A stretch of DNA of 64,000 nt, from the NCBI RefSeq assembly GCF_041381155.1, contig NC_091134.1, positions 58,497,467 to 58,561,466 on the forward strand, written 5' to 3'. Positions within the stretch are counted from its first letter, which is position 1; every line of letters starts with the position of its first letter. Shown here piece by piece: positions 48,781 to 59,589 of the stretch. The position numbers and the translations under genes are program-made. The notes under the pieces were generated by a model that saw nothing but the letters and a program-made list of their open reading frames with translations, was not told the origin of the DNA and did not search any database. The stretch is from Argopecten irradians. Its lineage: Eukaryota; Mollusca; Bivalvia; Pectinida; Pectinidae.

Positions 48781-48854
48781 CTCTCCGAATCGTGCTAACT
48801 GTATCATCAAATACTGAGGAGCTGAGGACAAGAGAGGAGTTCGAGACGTGGTCG
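48781..48854 (-). CDS. Gene 2, USP strand P-x-YLMIQLARF
   Basis: 74 nt, acceptor TTGTACAG, donor GTATGT. It enters with two bases completing a Thr codon and leaves in phase 0. It contains LLSSAPQYLMIQLARFGE, equivalent to the LPxxLxxxLxRF strand that follows the finger region in USPs. It is the last USP exon found. A TTAA MITE begins about 100 bp downstream, and no exon with the His box (H-x-G...GHY) was recognised at lower coordinates. Confidence 0.8.
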
Positions 48855-51800
48855 CTGTACAACAGAAAAAACATGGTGTATATAGCACTAGATGGAAAAT
48901 GAATTGTAAGAACAATTAATAAGATAAATACCGTAGAAAATAATTGCCTTATACTAACTATTTTTATTCTAGGAAATCTGGAATGAACTGCAGAATTTTA
49001 GAATTTTAGAATTATGATAGGGCACCTTTTTGACGAATTAAGCCTTATGTTGAGACATTGCCTTATATACGTATACACGTATAGCGAAGACTACAGTATA
49101 ATGACAAAGTGACATCCAAATCACTAGTATTAAAAACATATTTTATACATTACAAAAATATCTAAAAATACAATTATCATATCGTCACAACAACATATGC
49201 TGAGGTAAGAGGGTATAGTTACTTGCTTTCCTAGGTATTACAAATTAAGATTGTCTATATCCTTACTGTGTTCGTCCTGTTTTGTACATTCTCTGCATGG
49301 TACTTGATTATGTGTGAAGTCTTCACTTTTGAAGTATAAGTCGAGTCCACAATGAATGGATGTCTAAAGGAAGAAAATTGGTAATTCATTATTATTCAGA
49401 TGAAATCAAAGTAAGCTATACTAATGTACTGCATTATGGCTTTAGGTCTTTATTTTGATCTAAAATGTTATCATAGTCATATAGATTTTTGGAAATCAAT
49501 TATTAGAACAGTACAATTGTGTTTTGTTTATTCTAAAACCACAGAACGTTATACAGTGACCTTGACCCCTGATACAAGGACCTTGACCTCTAGACCACTG
49601 CAATTGACATATGGTCAATTCAGTTTTTGTTTAATTCCTTAAAGGTACACAATTAAACCGAAACGGATTTTCTTTTTTAATGTTACTGTGAAACGAAATT
49701 GATGATTTTGTAGAGTCGCAAAAGTTTAAGCTTACCGTTAATCAATACTACACTTATCATCACCTTCTGAACGATTTAATTAAAATAAATTAAATAAATA
49801 ACAATTGTCATAAAAGGGGTCGTTTTAGTTTTCCGTCGTCGTCCTGATTACCGCGCGTTCGTTAATTATCAGTGCGACAGACGTTAAACAACGAAATGAA
49901 TCTTCGCTTATCAATAACTACATCAATCATATATTACGCAGGGAATCTTGCATGTTGTGTGTTACAATCGTATCCTAGGCCATCGATATTTTCCCATGAT
50001 ATTTTCGTTTTTAAGAAACGTTTAAGTTTTGTTTCGAAAACGTATTGGGACTTTAATAAACCTATATAATATATACTGTTTTAGTATGTCAATGACACTA
50101 GGCAAGGACAGGCAGTGGTCCTTTAACAAAGGCATCTTTAGCTCATAATGGAATGAATGATTTGGTTTTGTGCTGTATGTCTTATTAATACCCAGGGCCA
50201 TTAAGGAAGGTTGGATTGAGGAAAGCCGGATCTATGGTCAGTGTCTGACAACTGCCCCACATAGGATTGGTGGAGGGCTAGTGGTGATTGGTCGGAGACC
50301 TATTTCAGTGTGAGCATTAAAGATATCAATCATTTCATATTTAGTAGACATTTCAATGAACGTTTAATCATAAGTGAATTCCAAATCTTCACACTTTGAA
50401 AATGCAATATAAAAAATAAGTACACAGATACATTTTTGTTGATTTCATTTGATACTATGCTTATTTCAAAGGTATGATGATATAATGAGAACTTTTAATA
50501 TGTGACTGTTATTTTTGTCATATTAATAAAATCTATGTTTTTGTTTTATTTTTTTGTTTGTTTTTTATTCCAAACAATGTTTCTACAAAAATACATTTGC
50601 CACATATACATGTAAATTACTCCAATTTCCTTCCATTCTGGCATTTTTCTCTCATACACTAGAAATAACATTGTTTTTTATTATCATTAATGAAAAGGGG
50701 GCGGGGGTAAGAAAAGAAATAGCAAGAAGAATGAGAAAGGGGGGAAGGAGGTAAAGGGAGATAAGGGTATGAAGAGGGATGGAATCCTATGGTATATACA
50801 GTGATCTAGTTTCCCAAAAAGCATAGTTTCCTTATTAATTGCAAAAGGAATAAAAGGAATATCCAAAAGGTTTTCAAAATTGGCTAAAAAAATTGAACTT
50901 CAGAGCATTCCCAAAAAAGGTGTGTGATTGTCTCCTTAATGTACGTAACATACATTGAGGATTATTTGAAAGACCATTTTTACAAAGATATGTATTTGTT
51001 GTTAGAATATAATGGGAAATTCTGAACTGAAGCCACTGAAGTTTAGTATTATTAGTAGACATGAAGGGTATATTGTATATTTGTTTCCACATTTCTTAAT
51101 CGTAGTCAAAAGAGGTTCCCCATTTATGCTGGCCAGTTATAGCCATATCATTTTTAACTAGCACTCTGTAAAAATCTTGGACTCCACGATTATTTTTCAA
51201 TATTAATTCAAGGCTAAAGGGAATAATTGGATGAAATAATTTTTCATTTGGTGCAATTATTATAATTATAATTCATTCGAACTTGAAAATGCTAGTTTAT
51301 ACTATATAAATTACCACATCCTTTGTTGCTGATAACAGCAGGGAGTAGAACAGCTGATCAGCAACATTTTCAGTCTACAAAAAGAATACGTATGGTATAT
51401 AGCAAGTACATCTTTCAGATAGAAACAGCATGTAAAAGTTACATGGTATGTTTAACGAAAGACATAAAGAACTGTCATGCAACTACTTCGCTGTTTCGCT
51501 CAGTGATTCTTTTCATAAACAGAAGGAAAGGATTGCATTCATCTCTAACTTCTAAAACTTCACGGATTCAGATTCACCAAAATTCGCGAAATTTAGTGTA
51601 GAGAGATTTTTGTTTTAAATCGTGATATTTGTTTTCAAAGGCTAAGAAAATGGATCCCAAAAATAACCCCCGGAATAAGTTCCAAAAAGCAAATCGCAAA
51701 ATTTTACACCCATGAAACAATACCAAATATACAGTCATCCATTGGCTATCGGCCATGAGAACTAAATATATAGGATAACATACAGTTATATATTATACTT

Positions 51801-54800
51801 CTAACAAACTCATCTAGATAAACTTTCGTACGTCTGAAAGTTTTCCAAAGCACATAAATGAAATGTAAGACAATATTTTGATATCAACGTACGTGGTTGC
51901 AAGTACTATACTTGAATTTACTGGCAATACGGCTTTCAAACAGTTTGGTGGGACAGGTATCTAAAAGAAACAGAAATCAAATACAAATGTTTAAATGTCA
52001 GTATAAGATATTATATTAAATGTGCATTACATAGTATACATTTACTTTTATACTGCACTTTCCATAAAATGTCTACAAATTCCTTTATACTGCAGTTTGT
52101 GCATTAACATTATTGAAGTATATACGGTAACTGTCTTGGGACAAGTAATGATCTACTTATTTGGAAGTCAGTTTGACCGTACAAAATAACTTTTGAATAA
52201 AGATTGTGCGACAAATAACTTTAACAAAAAGCCTTATCTGTATGTTTGCTTTGTGTTACATCTTTCGTGATGTCCACACACCTCGCTTGTTATCTAGGAC
52301 GGATAAGTTAGAATGGCGCCAAACCTAGTACGACACACATTGTGTTGTTGTTTTTATTTTAAATATTATACGTCTGTAAAATACACAGGTGAAAGCCTAG
52401 AAACATTAATCATATGGAGATCCTTACCGTCTCTTCTTGCAGTACTACCGTCTTCGTGTGATGTGGATCTTCGACCCTAAATTGTAATGGCAAATTTAAA
52501 TTCGATATTCAATATACGAATATTGGTAAAAACATTCTAAATTATATAACTATCGATGTAAGTAAGGAAGTTAGCTTTTTAGTGGTCATTAAAAGGATAT
52601 TGTCTGGTAGATATTGGATCTTGAACGACACTTATAATTTACTTTTGTTTAGATAGAGAATGTATCAGGTGAAAGACATACGTGTATAAGTCAGTAAAGT
52701 GTAATATTCAAAGTAAGCATTGTTTTATTTACTAGCCATTCAACTTGGCACTGATCTTGTATACTGCATGTAATAAAAATGTAGATAATATTGCAAGTAT
52801 GGCGACGTATTCCGCAGTTGCATATTTGCTTACTAATTGACTCTGGAGGGCAGATATTAAATTAACGTCATAATCAGTGTGACGTCGTTTTCTCACAGAT
52901 ACGTGAATTAACTATGTAATATGCTAGGAATCAGCTACAGTATTTATACATAGAATACCGGGGTTATCTTGACACCACGAAAAATGAAAAAAGAGAAATA
53001 AAAAAAAATGGCGACGTTAAAAAGAAGTCATTCGGTTCAAATCTTCCTATTAGTTAACAGTTTAACATACCTCCGAACTGTCTTCTGCCCTGGAATTGGA
53101 TGTTTCATCCATGCCGGTTCCGTCCAAAAATGAGTTTTCTAAGTGTAAATGAAATATACAAAAACTATACGATTTATTTTTTTCAAACATCTTTTGACTG
53201 CAAGTTGATGTAGATTTGACATTGTTTCTACTTCATTCATCCCCCTCCACCCCTCCCGACAAGGACCATCTAGGGACATCTATGGATTACGTAGCTGTTT
53301 CTAAATTTTTGTATGGAACTTGTACATTTGATAAGTTTGGTATTCTTGTTTTATTTAAATGTAAATTCTAATATGAAGAAAACCATAATCAAATTTCTAT
53401 ATTCTGCGGCTTCGGATCGCAGCCCCGTTGAGCATTTCGATAACGGAATGGGCAGATATGCAAGTATTTTAATATGTACCAATAGGTTTGGGTTTCTTCT
53501 CCTTCCTATCTTCATCTGTTTTCGCTAAGGCGTTGAACAAGGACATGATGAAAGAATGACAATCATTCTCCTGGTATCGTTGGAATGATTGATCCCTGAA
53601 GGAAAAGGTGTCCTCTAATTACTTTAACATATAAAGAGTTATTTCGACGAAAATGCTAAATGGAGAACTTTACCTTATGCCATATGTTTTTTTCATATAC
53701 CAAAAAAAACCTTTATAAAACGGAAATCAGTTTACGTTCTTCATTTATTTTAATTTCAAAACGTAACATTTTAAAGCAATCTATATCATTACTTAAAACA
53801 CGATTTTTGAATAGTTAATCCTAAACGAAACTGATGAAAAGTGAATATTTCATCAAGCCATTGATGGAATGTTAGGTGGATTGGCGAAATGTAACTTACA
53901 AAGTAAATATGGCGTGCATCAGTTTGTTCATCGAATCCCAGTTAACGCTGAGGTTTTGGCTGTTTCCCGCCTTATTAACATGTGTGAGAAGCTCATCCAA
54001 ATGCGCTGCCACGCCATGCTGTAATAGATATAGTTCGTACAATTGTATTGACAAATGTACTTCTATATACTTACATGTTTTCTTTTTATATGCAATATTA
54101 TGTTTTTATGTAAATGTTAATATATCACAATGTTAATAATAACTTAACTATTTAGAAAGGAAAAAACATAGAACGCTCTAAAAATATTTTCAGAGGGAAA
54201 CACATTATTTTGAATACTTTACCTTACTAGTGCCGTTGGCGAATTCGCGCAGCATGCTTGTGAATTTTGGTGTCTGTCCGAGAACCTTAAAAGTAACTCA
54301 TTGTTAGTTACATATTTAATCACATGACGATACTGTGAAATTATTGATTTTTGTTAACCTCAATTTTCGTGGATAAAAATATTCATAATTTCGTTGGCAC
54401 TTAAATTCGTGAAGACGACCATAGTAAACATAGTATGTACTATCGTTCGTACAGATGTACTACAACATAGAATAATGAATATTTTAAATGCCGGACGATA
54501 TCTCTCGCGAGTAGTTTTTTGAGGTATAGAAGTATACGCTTATACTATAATGGTGTGATTTATAAGGGCGAAGTTGTGTGATAACACTGCTTATAATTAT
54601 TGTCTGTTTTAACTGTTACGAAAAACGATGAAATTTTATGGGGACGTAAATTCTTTGGTTTGGTAAAAACGAAACTCAATGAATATAATGATTTCACAGA
54701 ATACATTTTGTCGAACGAGGATAAATTCATCAGAAGTATTGTTTATGTTATGTTTAATTTGTAGAAAATTTGAATATGTTGTCAAATACATAATGGGACT

Positions 54801-57010
54801 GAAGTGTACGACCAGTATTTTCAAATTTTATCAGAAACGTACGTACTTAAGTGATACTTACTTGCAGTACACAACTAGCGTAGCATGTCAAACCGACGTT
54901 TGGTATACCCTGTCAAGGCATAAAGAAACAGTATCTAAATATATTAAAACGTATATATTAACTGCTATTAGTACATAAAGTGACTTTTTCTTGCGTTTTC
55001 ATTTATTCAGTTCCCGGGCACTATTTAGCTGTTTGGTACGTACATTCGGGTAAAACTACCCAAAGGACAAAGAAAAAAAATGGTGTCCATAGTCAAATGG
55101 TTTATAAATAATCTAATAATATATCTAATAATCTTGCATAAAGTGTACATTTTTAGTATAAAACATACACTTTTATTTATTTAAAATTAATGCTATCCAT
55201 GTGTTCTATTTATTTATTTAAAATTAATGCTATTCATGTGTTCTATTTATTTATTTAAAATTAATGCTATACAGGTGTTCTATTAAATCAACTTACAGTT
55301 ATATCCATCGCTTCTGTTTGTCTTGGGTTCTTAAAAAAAAAAAAAAAAAAAGCTAACACTCATATCATGTGCAGTTATGTCGTGTTAATATCCCAAGTAT
55401 AACATACAGGGTACAATCAATTTAAATAAAGAAAATATACTTTGATGCTAAAGGTCAAACGAAAATCTTAACAAAATCAATGAAACCTCAGATGATACGC
55501 CGAAATCTGAATAGAATAAGTAGTAGTATTAAAACTTTTTATACGACAAAAAGTAATTTTTAGCCAATTGTATTCATTTCCATAGTGCAAGATAAATTTA
55601 CAACTTCAACTGAGGATTTGTTTTTTTACACATAAATCATGGTTCGATTTGGATATTTTTTGTGGCGAAAAGAATATAAAAGACCTAATGCATATCACAT
55701 GTATCTTCCGTTCAATTAATTCAGTATCAATGTAGTAAATCAGATATTTGTGTGAAACCCAAATAATTCAAACTAGATATACTTACACAAGCGGGGGCCA
55801 TACATACGACTTCGTCTTCGTAGCTGTGTTGTTGCTCCGAAACACAAATGACACATAGTTTGTGTCCACAGGAAGAAAATCTCTTCCTTATATCTCGCTT
55901 CTAAGTAAAAGAAAAATATATGAAAATTCAGCTAATTATTTTTTGCAATTTGTTTTTATCATTGACATATCAATGTATGATAAGTAACGGAAAAATCATC
56001 AACATTGACCTCCTTTTAACGTATTATCATGACCACCTGATATCTGTAACAAAACATTATGTACAGAGGATCCAAATTGTCTTTGTCCTAGTGTTGTACT
56101 GCTGTATTAAAGGTCATGAGTGACTAGTATTTTTATGCAAGAAATAGATGAAATAAAAAGCAAAAACATTACTTACACATTCGTTGTTTGCCTTACAAAC
56201 GGGATTGTCACAGATGGTTTTATTCTGCAAAAGATATTTAAGGAATACAACCATAAGTATTGTGTGTTAATGTAATCCGAAAATAAAACTTCAACTTGTA
56301 ATTAAAAGCAAGATAAATTTTACTCAGGAATAATGCTTCGACGCTTTAATTAGGCTGTCAAAATTGTTTTAATACAAATATACTTCTGAGCTTTTCAGTT
56401 CGCTATCTAGTCGCATTGTTTTCTAAATTACAAACACGATTGATTATTCTTATTTCAAGTTAGGTTGTATATAAACTAAGTATATGTACCATCGTTTATA
56501 ATATATATATATTGTATATACAAATTATAAAATACCATCTCGATATGTAGATATTCCTTAATGACGCTGGTTGGCACTTGTGTTTTACAAGTAGGCATAC
56601 TACCATAATGACAAATCACTGTTTCTCTTCCTGATGTCTTGATCAAAACGCAGTGCTCACAAAAACGATGCTTGCATTTACGAAATTCAATTACGGCCTG
56701 AAAAAAGGTAATAATTATTCTTTGATGATGCCAATTAGAATCCAGTATTCGGTCACGTGATGTACTAACTTAAGATTTAATATGAGAAAAATGAATCTTT
56801 ATTTAATATGAGAAAAATGAAAGATTCATGTTTATGCATGTCCCTTACGAAGTGTAAAACATACCAATCACCGTATAATATAAGATGCACACATCAAACA
56901 AGATAATTTAAGATATGAAAACATAAAGGAGATAATACCTGTTTAAAACATGAGTATTGGTCGCAATATCGGTTGTAAGGATTTTTACTCAGATGCAACG
57001 ATGGCTTGTC
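48781..57010 (-). CDS. Gene 2: tandem RING-like modules fused to a USP domain
   Basis: Fourteen minus-strand exons, 5' to 3': 57010-56939, 56697-56536, 56224-56177, 55900-55787, 55329-55297, 54909-54862, 54285-54223, 54018-53900, 53595-53480, 53138-53071, 52476-52428, 51960-51893, 49363-49267 and 48854-48781. Every border is AG/GT and every junction keeps frame, giving at least 377 codons. The first four exons make two RING-like modules. Then come an 11-residue linker and a USP (peptidase C19) domain. USPs cleave ubiquitin from proteins; RING/RBR domains bind E2 enzymes. The product could therefore edit ubiquitin chains, probably in the cytosol (no signal or membrane segment seen). The final USP His box is missing from the window and the 5' end is uncertain. 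Not assigned to a named gene. Confidence 0.8.
49267..49363 (-). CDS. Gene 2, USP finger exon with VPCREC
   Basis: 97 nt, acceptor CTTTAG, donor GTAAGG, phase 0 to 1. It contains TSIHCGLDLYFKSEDF and VPCRECTKQDEH. The C-x2-C matches the second Cys pair of the USP finger. The first pair would be split with the previous exon (STCNH, then IHCG), with wider spacing than usual. Confidence 0.75.
51893..53138 (-). CDS. Gene 2, USP insert and LF-x-S finger start (three exons)
   Basis: Exons 53138-53071 (NSFLDGTGMDETSNSRAEDS), 52476-52428 (GRRSTSHEDGSTARRD) and 51960-51893 (TCPTKLFESRIASKFKYSTC). The first two encode a Ser/Asp/Arg-rich, probably disordered insertion between the QQD box and the fingers, a common place for insertions in USPs. 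The third matches the conserved LFxGxxxSxxxCxxC entry to the finger region. Phases are 2/0, 0/1 and 2/0, all consistent. Confidence 0.75.
53480..54018 (-). CDS. Gene 2, USP helical region and diverged QQD box (two exons)
   Basis: Exon 54018-53900 reads HGVAAHLDELLTHVNKAG and NLSVNWDSMNKLMHAIF, the L-x3-L...W...L pattern before the QQD box. Exon 53595-53480 reads FQRYQENDCHSFIMSLFNAL, aligning with Q-Q-D-(S/A)-H-E-F-L-x2-L-L-D-x-L. Asp and His are kept, but the second Gln is Asn and the Glu is Ser. A basic tail (DRKEKKPKPI) runs to the GTACAT donor. The codon split at 53900/53595 is restored as Leu. Confidence 0.8.
54223..54285 (-). CDS. Gene 2, USP helix after the Cys box
   Basis: 63 nt, acceptor TTTAAG, donor GTAAAG, phase 0 to 0. 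It reads VLGQTPKFTSMLREFANG, the usual LQ-x-L-x2-TP-x-(F/L)-x3-L continuation after the catalytic Cys box. Confidence 0.8.
54862..54909 (-). CDS. Gene 2, USP catalytic Cys box
   Basis: 48 nt, acceptor TTGACAG, donor GTAAGT, phase 0 to 0. It reads GIPNVGLTCYASCVLQ, against the USP consensus G-L-x-N-L-G-N-T-C-Y-x-N-S-x-L-Q. The catalytic Cys, the preceding N-x-G and the closing LQ are present. The oxyanion-hole Asn of GNTC is Leu and the later Asn is Ser, so activity may be reduced. Confidence 0.85.
55172..55283. repeat. Three ~37-bp tandem units
   Basis: ATTTATTTAAAATTAATGCT and then an ATCCATGTGTTCT-like half, repeated three times with single-base differences. In a gene 2 intron. Confidence 0.85.
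55297..55329 (-). CDS. Gene 2, 33-nt linker exon
   Basis: NPRQTEAMDIT. Phase 0 to 0. The acceptor AAG is preceded by a T tract of about 19 bases (an A run on the plus strand) and the donor is GTAAGT. It joins the RING-like part to the USP Cys box. It is very short, so it rests on splice sites and phase only. Confidence 0.55.
55787..55900 (-). CDS. Gene 2, B-type RING exon 2
   Basis: 114 nt, acceptor ACTTAG, donor GTAAGT, phase 0 to 0. It contains RFSSCGHKLCVICVSEQQ, then VVCMAPAC. This gives C-x-H-x2-C-x2-C and a final C-x4-C, the spacing of the second half of an RBR-type RING1. Paired with the A exon 56177-56224. Confidence 0.8.
56177..56224 (-). CDS. Gene 2, A-type RING exon 2
   Basis: 48 nt, acceptor TTTGCAG, donor GTAAGT, phase 0 to 0. 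NKTICDNPVCKANNEC: a C-x4-C pair plus one more Cys. First half of the second RING-like module. Confidence 0.7.
56536..56697 (-). CDS. Gene 2, B-type RING exon 1
   Basis: 162 nt, acceptor TTTTTCAG, donor GTATTT, phase 0 to 0. It contains EFRKCKHRFCEHCVLIK, then VICHYGSMPTCKTQVP and SVIKEYLHIEM. C-x-H-x2-C-x2-C is intact. The last pair is C-x7-C. The following VP..VIKEYL matches the helix after the last Cys pair of RBR RING1 domains (compare FIKKLM in gene 1). Confidence 0.8.
56939..57010 (-). CDS. Gene 2, A-type RING exon 1
   Basis: 72 nt, acceptor AATATCAG, donor GTATTA, phase 0 to 0. It contains KNPYNRYCDQYSCFKQ with a C-x4-C pair, like the gene 1 A exon at 22252-22323. Confidence 0.7.
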
Positions 57011-57506
57011 CTGATATTACAAAATGACATTCCTCGTTTTATTTCAATGTTGGAGTAACGAGAGGACAAACAGTTTAAATACATTAAATAGATTTGTCAA
57101 TTCTGGAGTACACTATGAAAGTTATGATAAGTAGTGCTACCAATATTTTAAATACACAACCTAATATAGTGTGCATTTGAAAATTGAATGATCTCCTTTT
57201 TTCCATTCCGTCCTTAAACTAACGTATTATGCCATTTGTATTTAGTCTTTTAATTAAGGAAATACTCCTGTAATTATGAGCAAGATGCTTCAATATTCAA
57301 ATACAAAATAATAGTAATGCAGTTTTGGTGGAGAAATCTGAGAAATCGACTGCATCATTGAACAATTTCATTATTCTAAGGCTCGTCGATGATGGCAAAG
57401 AATAAAATGTTTAATATTGGGAATATTAGGTTTAATACTAAATCTGAGACATGAAATAAACTTAATTTTTCTGTGATTTGATATAATTTATGACAACAAT
57501 CTTTAC

Positions 57507-57620
57507 CTCCACAAGATACATATGGAAAAAAGACACAGTTGTATAAAAACACACTGTTTTGATATAGGGTCATTACAAATCTTTTTCCACAAGGCAAGAA
57601 CAAAAAATAATTTGTATACA
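57507..57620 (-). pseudogene. Possible degenerate B-type RING exon
   Basis: Acceptor CTTACAG, donor GTAAAG, and 114 nt, the same length as the B exon at 55787-55900. One open frame reads FLPCGKRFVMTL and YNCVFFPYVSC, keeping C-x-(K for H) and the C-x7-C spacing but losing the middle ligands. Its phases (2 in, 1 out) fit the exon at 58259-58328 but not the next A exon. It may be a dead module or chance. Confidence 0.35.
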
Positions 57621-58258
57621 CTGTAAGTGTTTTCCAATTTGCCAGGCTAGTACATGCACATGTATCTGTTTATCTCTCTTTAAAAATTTAATAATTATGC
57701 GGTGAAACTATTCAAAATGATTCTAAGGTCTAAATACCTCATTTGGATATGAAATAGCTGCAAGTTCTGTACTGGTGTTTACATTTTTAACGGTTGTTTA
57801 AAGTATTGAAATTTCGCTGTATCTAAGTAGCATATCAACCTATATCACCGAGTATCTACATTATCATCGATAGGCTTCTAGCATATTAGGCTAAGGTGAC
57901 AATTGTCATCACATCTATTACGCACTATTAAACGATATCCTCCGTTTCTGCTCTATTACTACGGACTCCCTCTATATTTTTCATTTGCATGTCTCCATTC
58001 TCTTGAGACTAGTGTTTATATTCACAGATGTCCAACAGTGGACCACCATGTGGATATCTTCATACTTCATATTAGTCATATATAAACACACACCTGGCTT
58101 AATGAGCAATACGGATATTATATACACGACTATGCTTTGTGCTCATATATATTTTCGTTCTAGTCATTAAACCACTATTCTTCTATCTCTCTTTTCAAGC
58201 ACGGACAATATTTCCTTTATCTACATTTTGAGGAAAAACCTTTTTTATATTTCCTTAC

Positions 58259-58328
58259 TTCGACCTGCTTTCACAGCCTGGTTTGTCCACATCTCTTTAG
58301 CAGCGTGCTCCGCTAGCGTTTCACAATC
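58259..58328 (-). CDS. Gene 2, possible N-terminal exon
   Basis: 70 nt, acceptor TTTCAG, donor GTAAGG, phase 0 to 1. It reads DCETLAEHAAKEMWTNQAVK, a well-formed helical stretch. The phase does not connect directly to the A exon at 57010, so an intermediate exon is needed. No domain is recognised. Confidence 0.5.
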
Positions 58329-59558
58329 CTGAAATGAATTTGACGAGCGTGATGTCCTATTTCAATTCGGTAATTTTGATTGAGATTTTTTTGGATATAC
58401 ATTTAGGTCAATGGACTATTTACCAGAAGTATGTTTTGGAAATCTTGATGATAACTTAAACTTTGATAATTTTTAAGATCCGATGCTGAATGTTTAGTTT
58501 TTAATAAGTCTTATGTGTTTTTTCAATTACTTCAATCATGTCTAAAAGAGTCTAATTATTTTCAACATTTTGTATAGTCAAGGTTATTATTGGTTCGTTT
58601 TCGGCGACACTATAAAAGTAGTTCAACTAGAGACATAAACATGTAATCACTCGTATGTCTAAAATTTATTAACTGTTCGATGCCTACTATATCTACGTAT
58701 ATTTAACGACCATAGCTATGTAGCGTAGTTCTCAAGTTTTGCTGAGAATACTATAGTACATATACTTTTGTCTTGACGATAAAGCTGCCTATAAGGAAAG
58801 TATGACAGCTTCTCAGTATGTGCTAGATCCAGTATGGCGGAGAGGGGTTCCACATTATTAAAGAAACAATTTGAAAGACACCCGTTTTTCATAACATTAA
58901 TAGGGCTCTTAAATATAATTTCCAGGATTATCTAGCACTTCTTGAATATTAACCTAAGTCATATTGCTAAAATTGTTTGCAAGGTAATACCTCATCTTAG
59001 TGCTTATTTTCAAACTTTCGGGTTCGTGTTCTATTGATCCACTACCTTAATAATTTTATTTTGAATATCTCTATTTGATTAGCTAGTTCGAGCGCCACAT
59101 ACATTCCTTTCGTTCCTTCACCTATTCTTGTTTCTTTATTTTACTTTTTTTTCTCGTCCTCCTCCTCTCTATGAAAACAAACCAAACAATGGTCATTAAT
59201 ACTGAGGATGGTGAGAAAGATATTGTAGGAGGTGAAACGCTGTGCATTGAAGATAACTGTATCTATATTCATATGTCATTGTTAAGGTTGATGTATGTCA
59301 ACATTGATCATGTATATTGTATGACAAACACCATTACAATCATTGGGTGAGATGTTATACGAGAATATTTATTCTTTTTCATAATCTTCTATATATGGTC
59401 TTTTGAGTCAGCCTGAATTGCCATTATGTGACAGTGATTCATGACCTTTATCTTGGCGTACGTTCATCTATCACTTTGGAGAGTAGACGTATTTTCTATT
59501 TATAAGCTTAAACTCTATGATAAATCACATTAATACACACATGTCCCATAGCACATAC

Positions 59559-59581
59559 CATGTTGTTTTCGGACACCGTAT
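59559..59581 (-). CDS. Gene 2, possible start codon at exon end
   Basis: AACAACATG followed by a GTATGT donor. The ATG (59561-59559) is the last codon before the splice site and would join in phase 0 to GAT of the exon at 58328. An AG upstream could be an acceptor, or the 5' UTR may continue. This rests on splice logic only. Confidence 0.3.
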
Positions 59582-59589
59582 CTTTAAAT

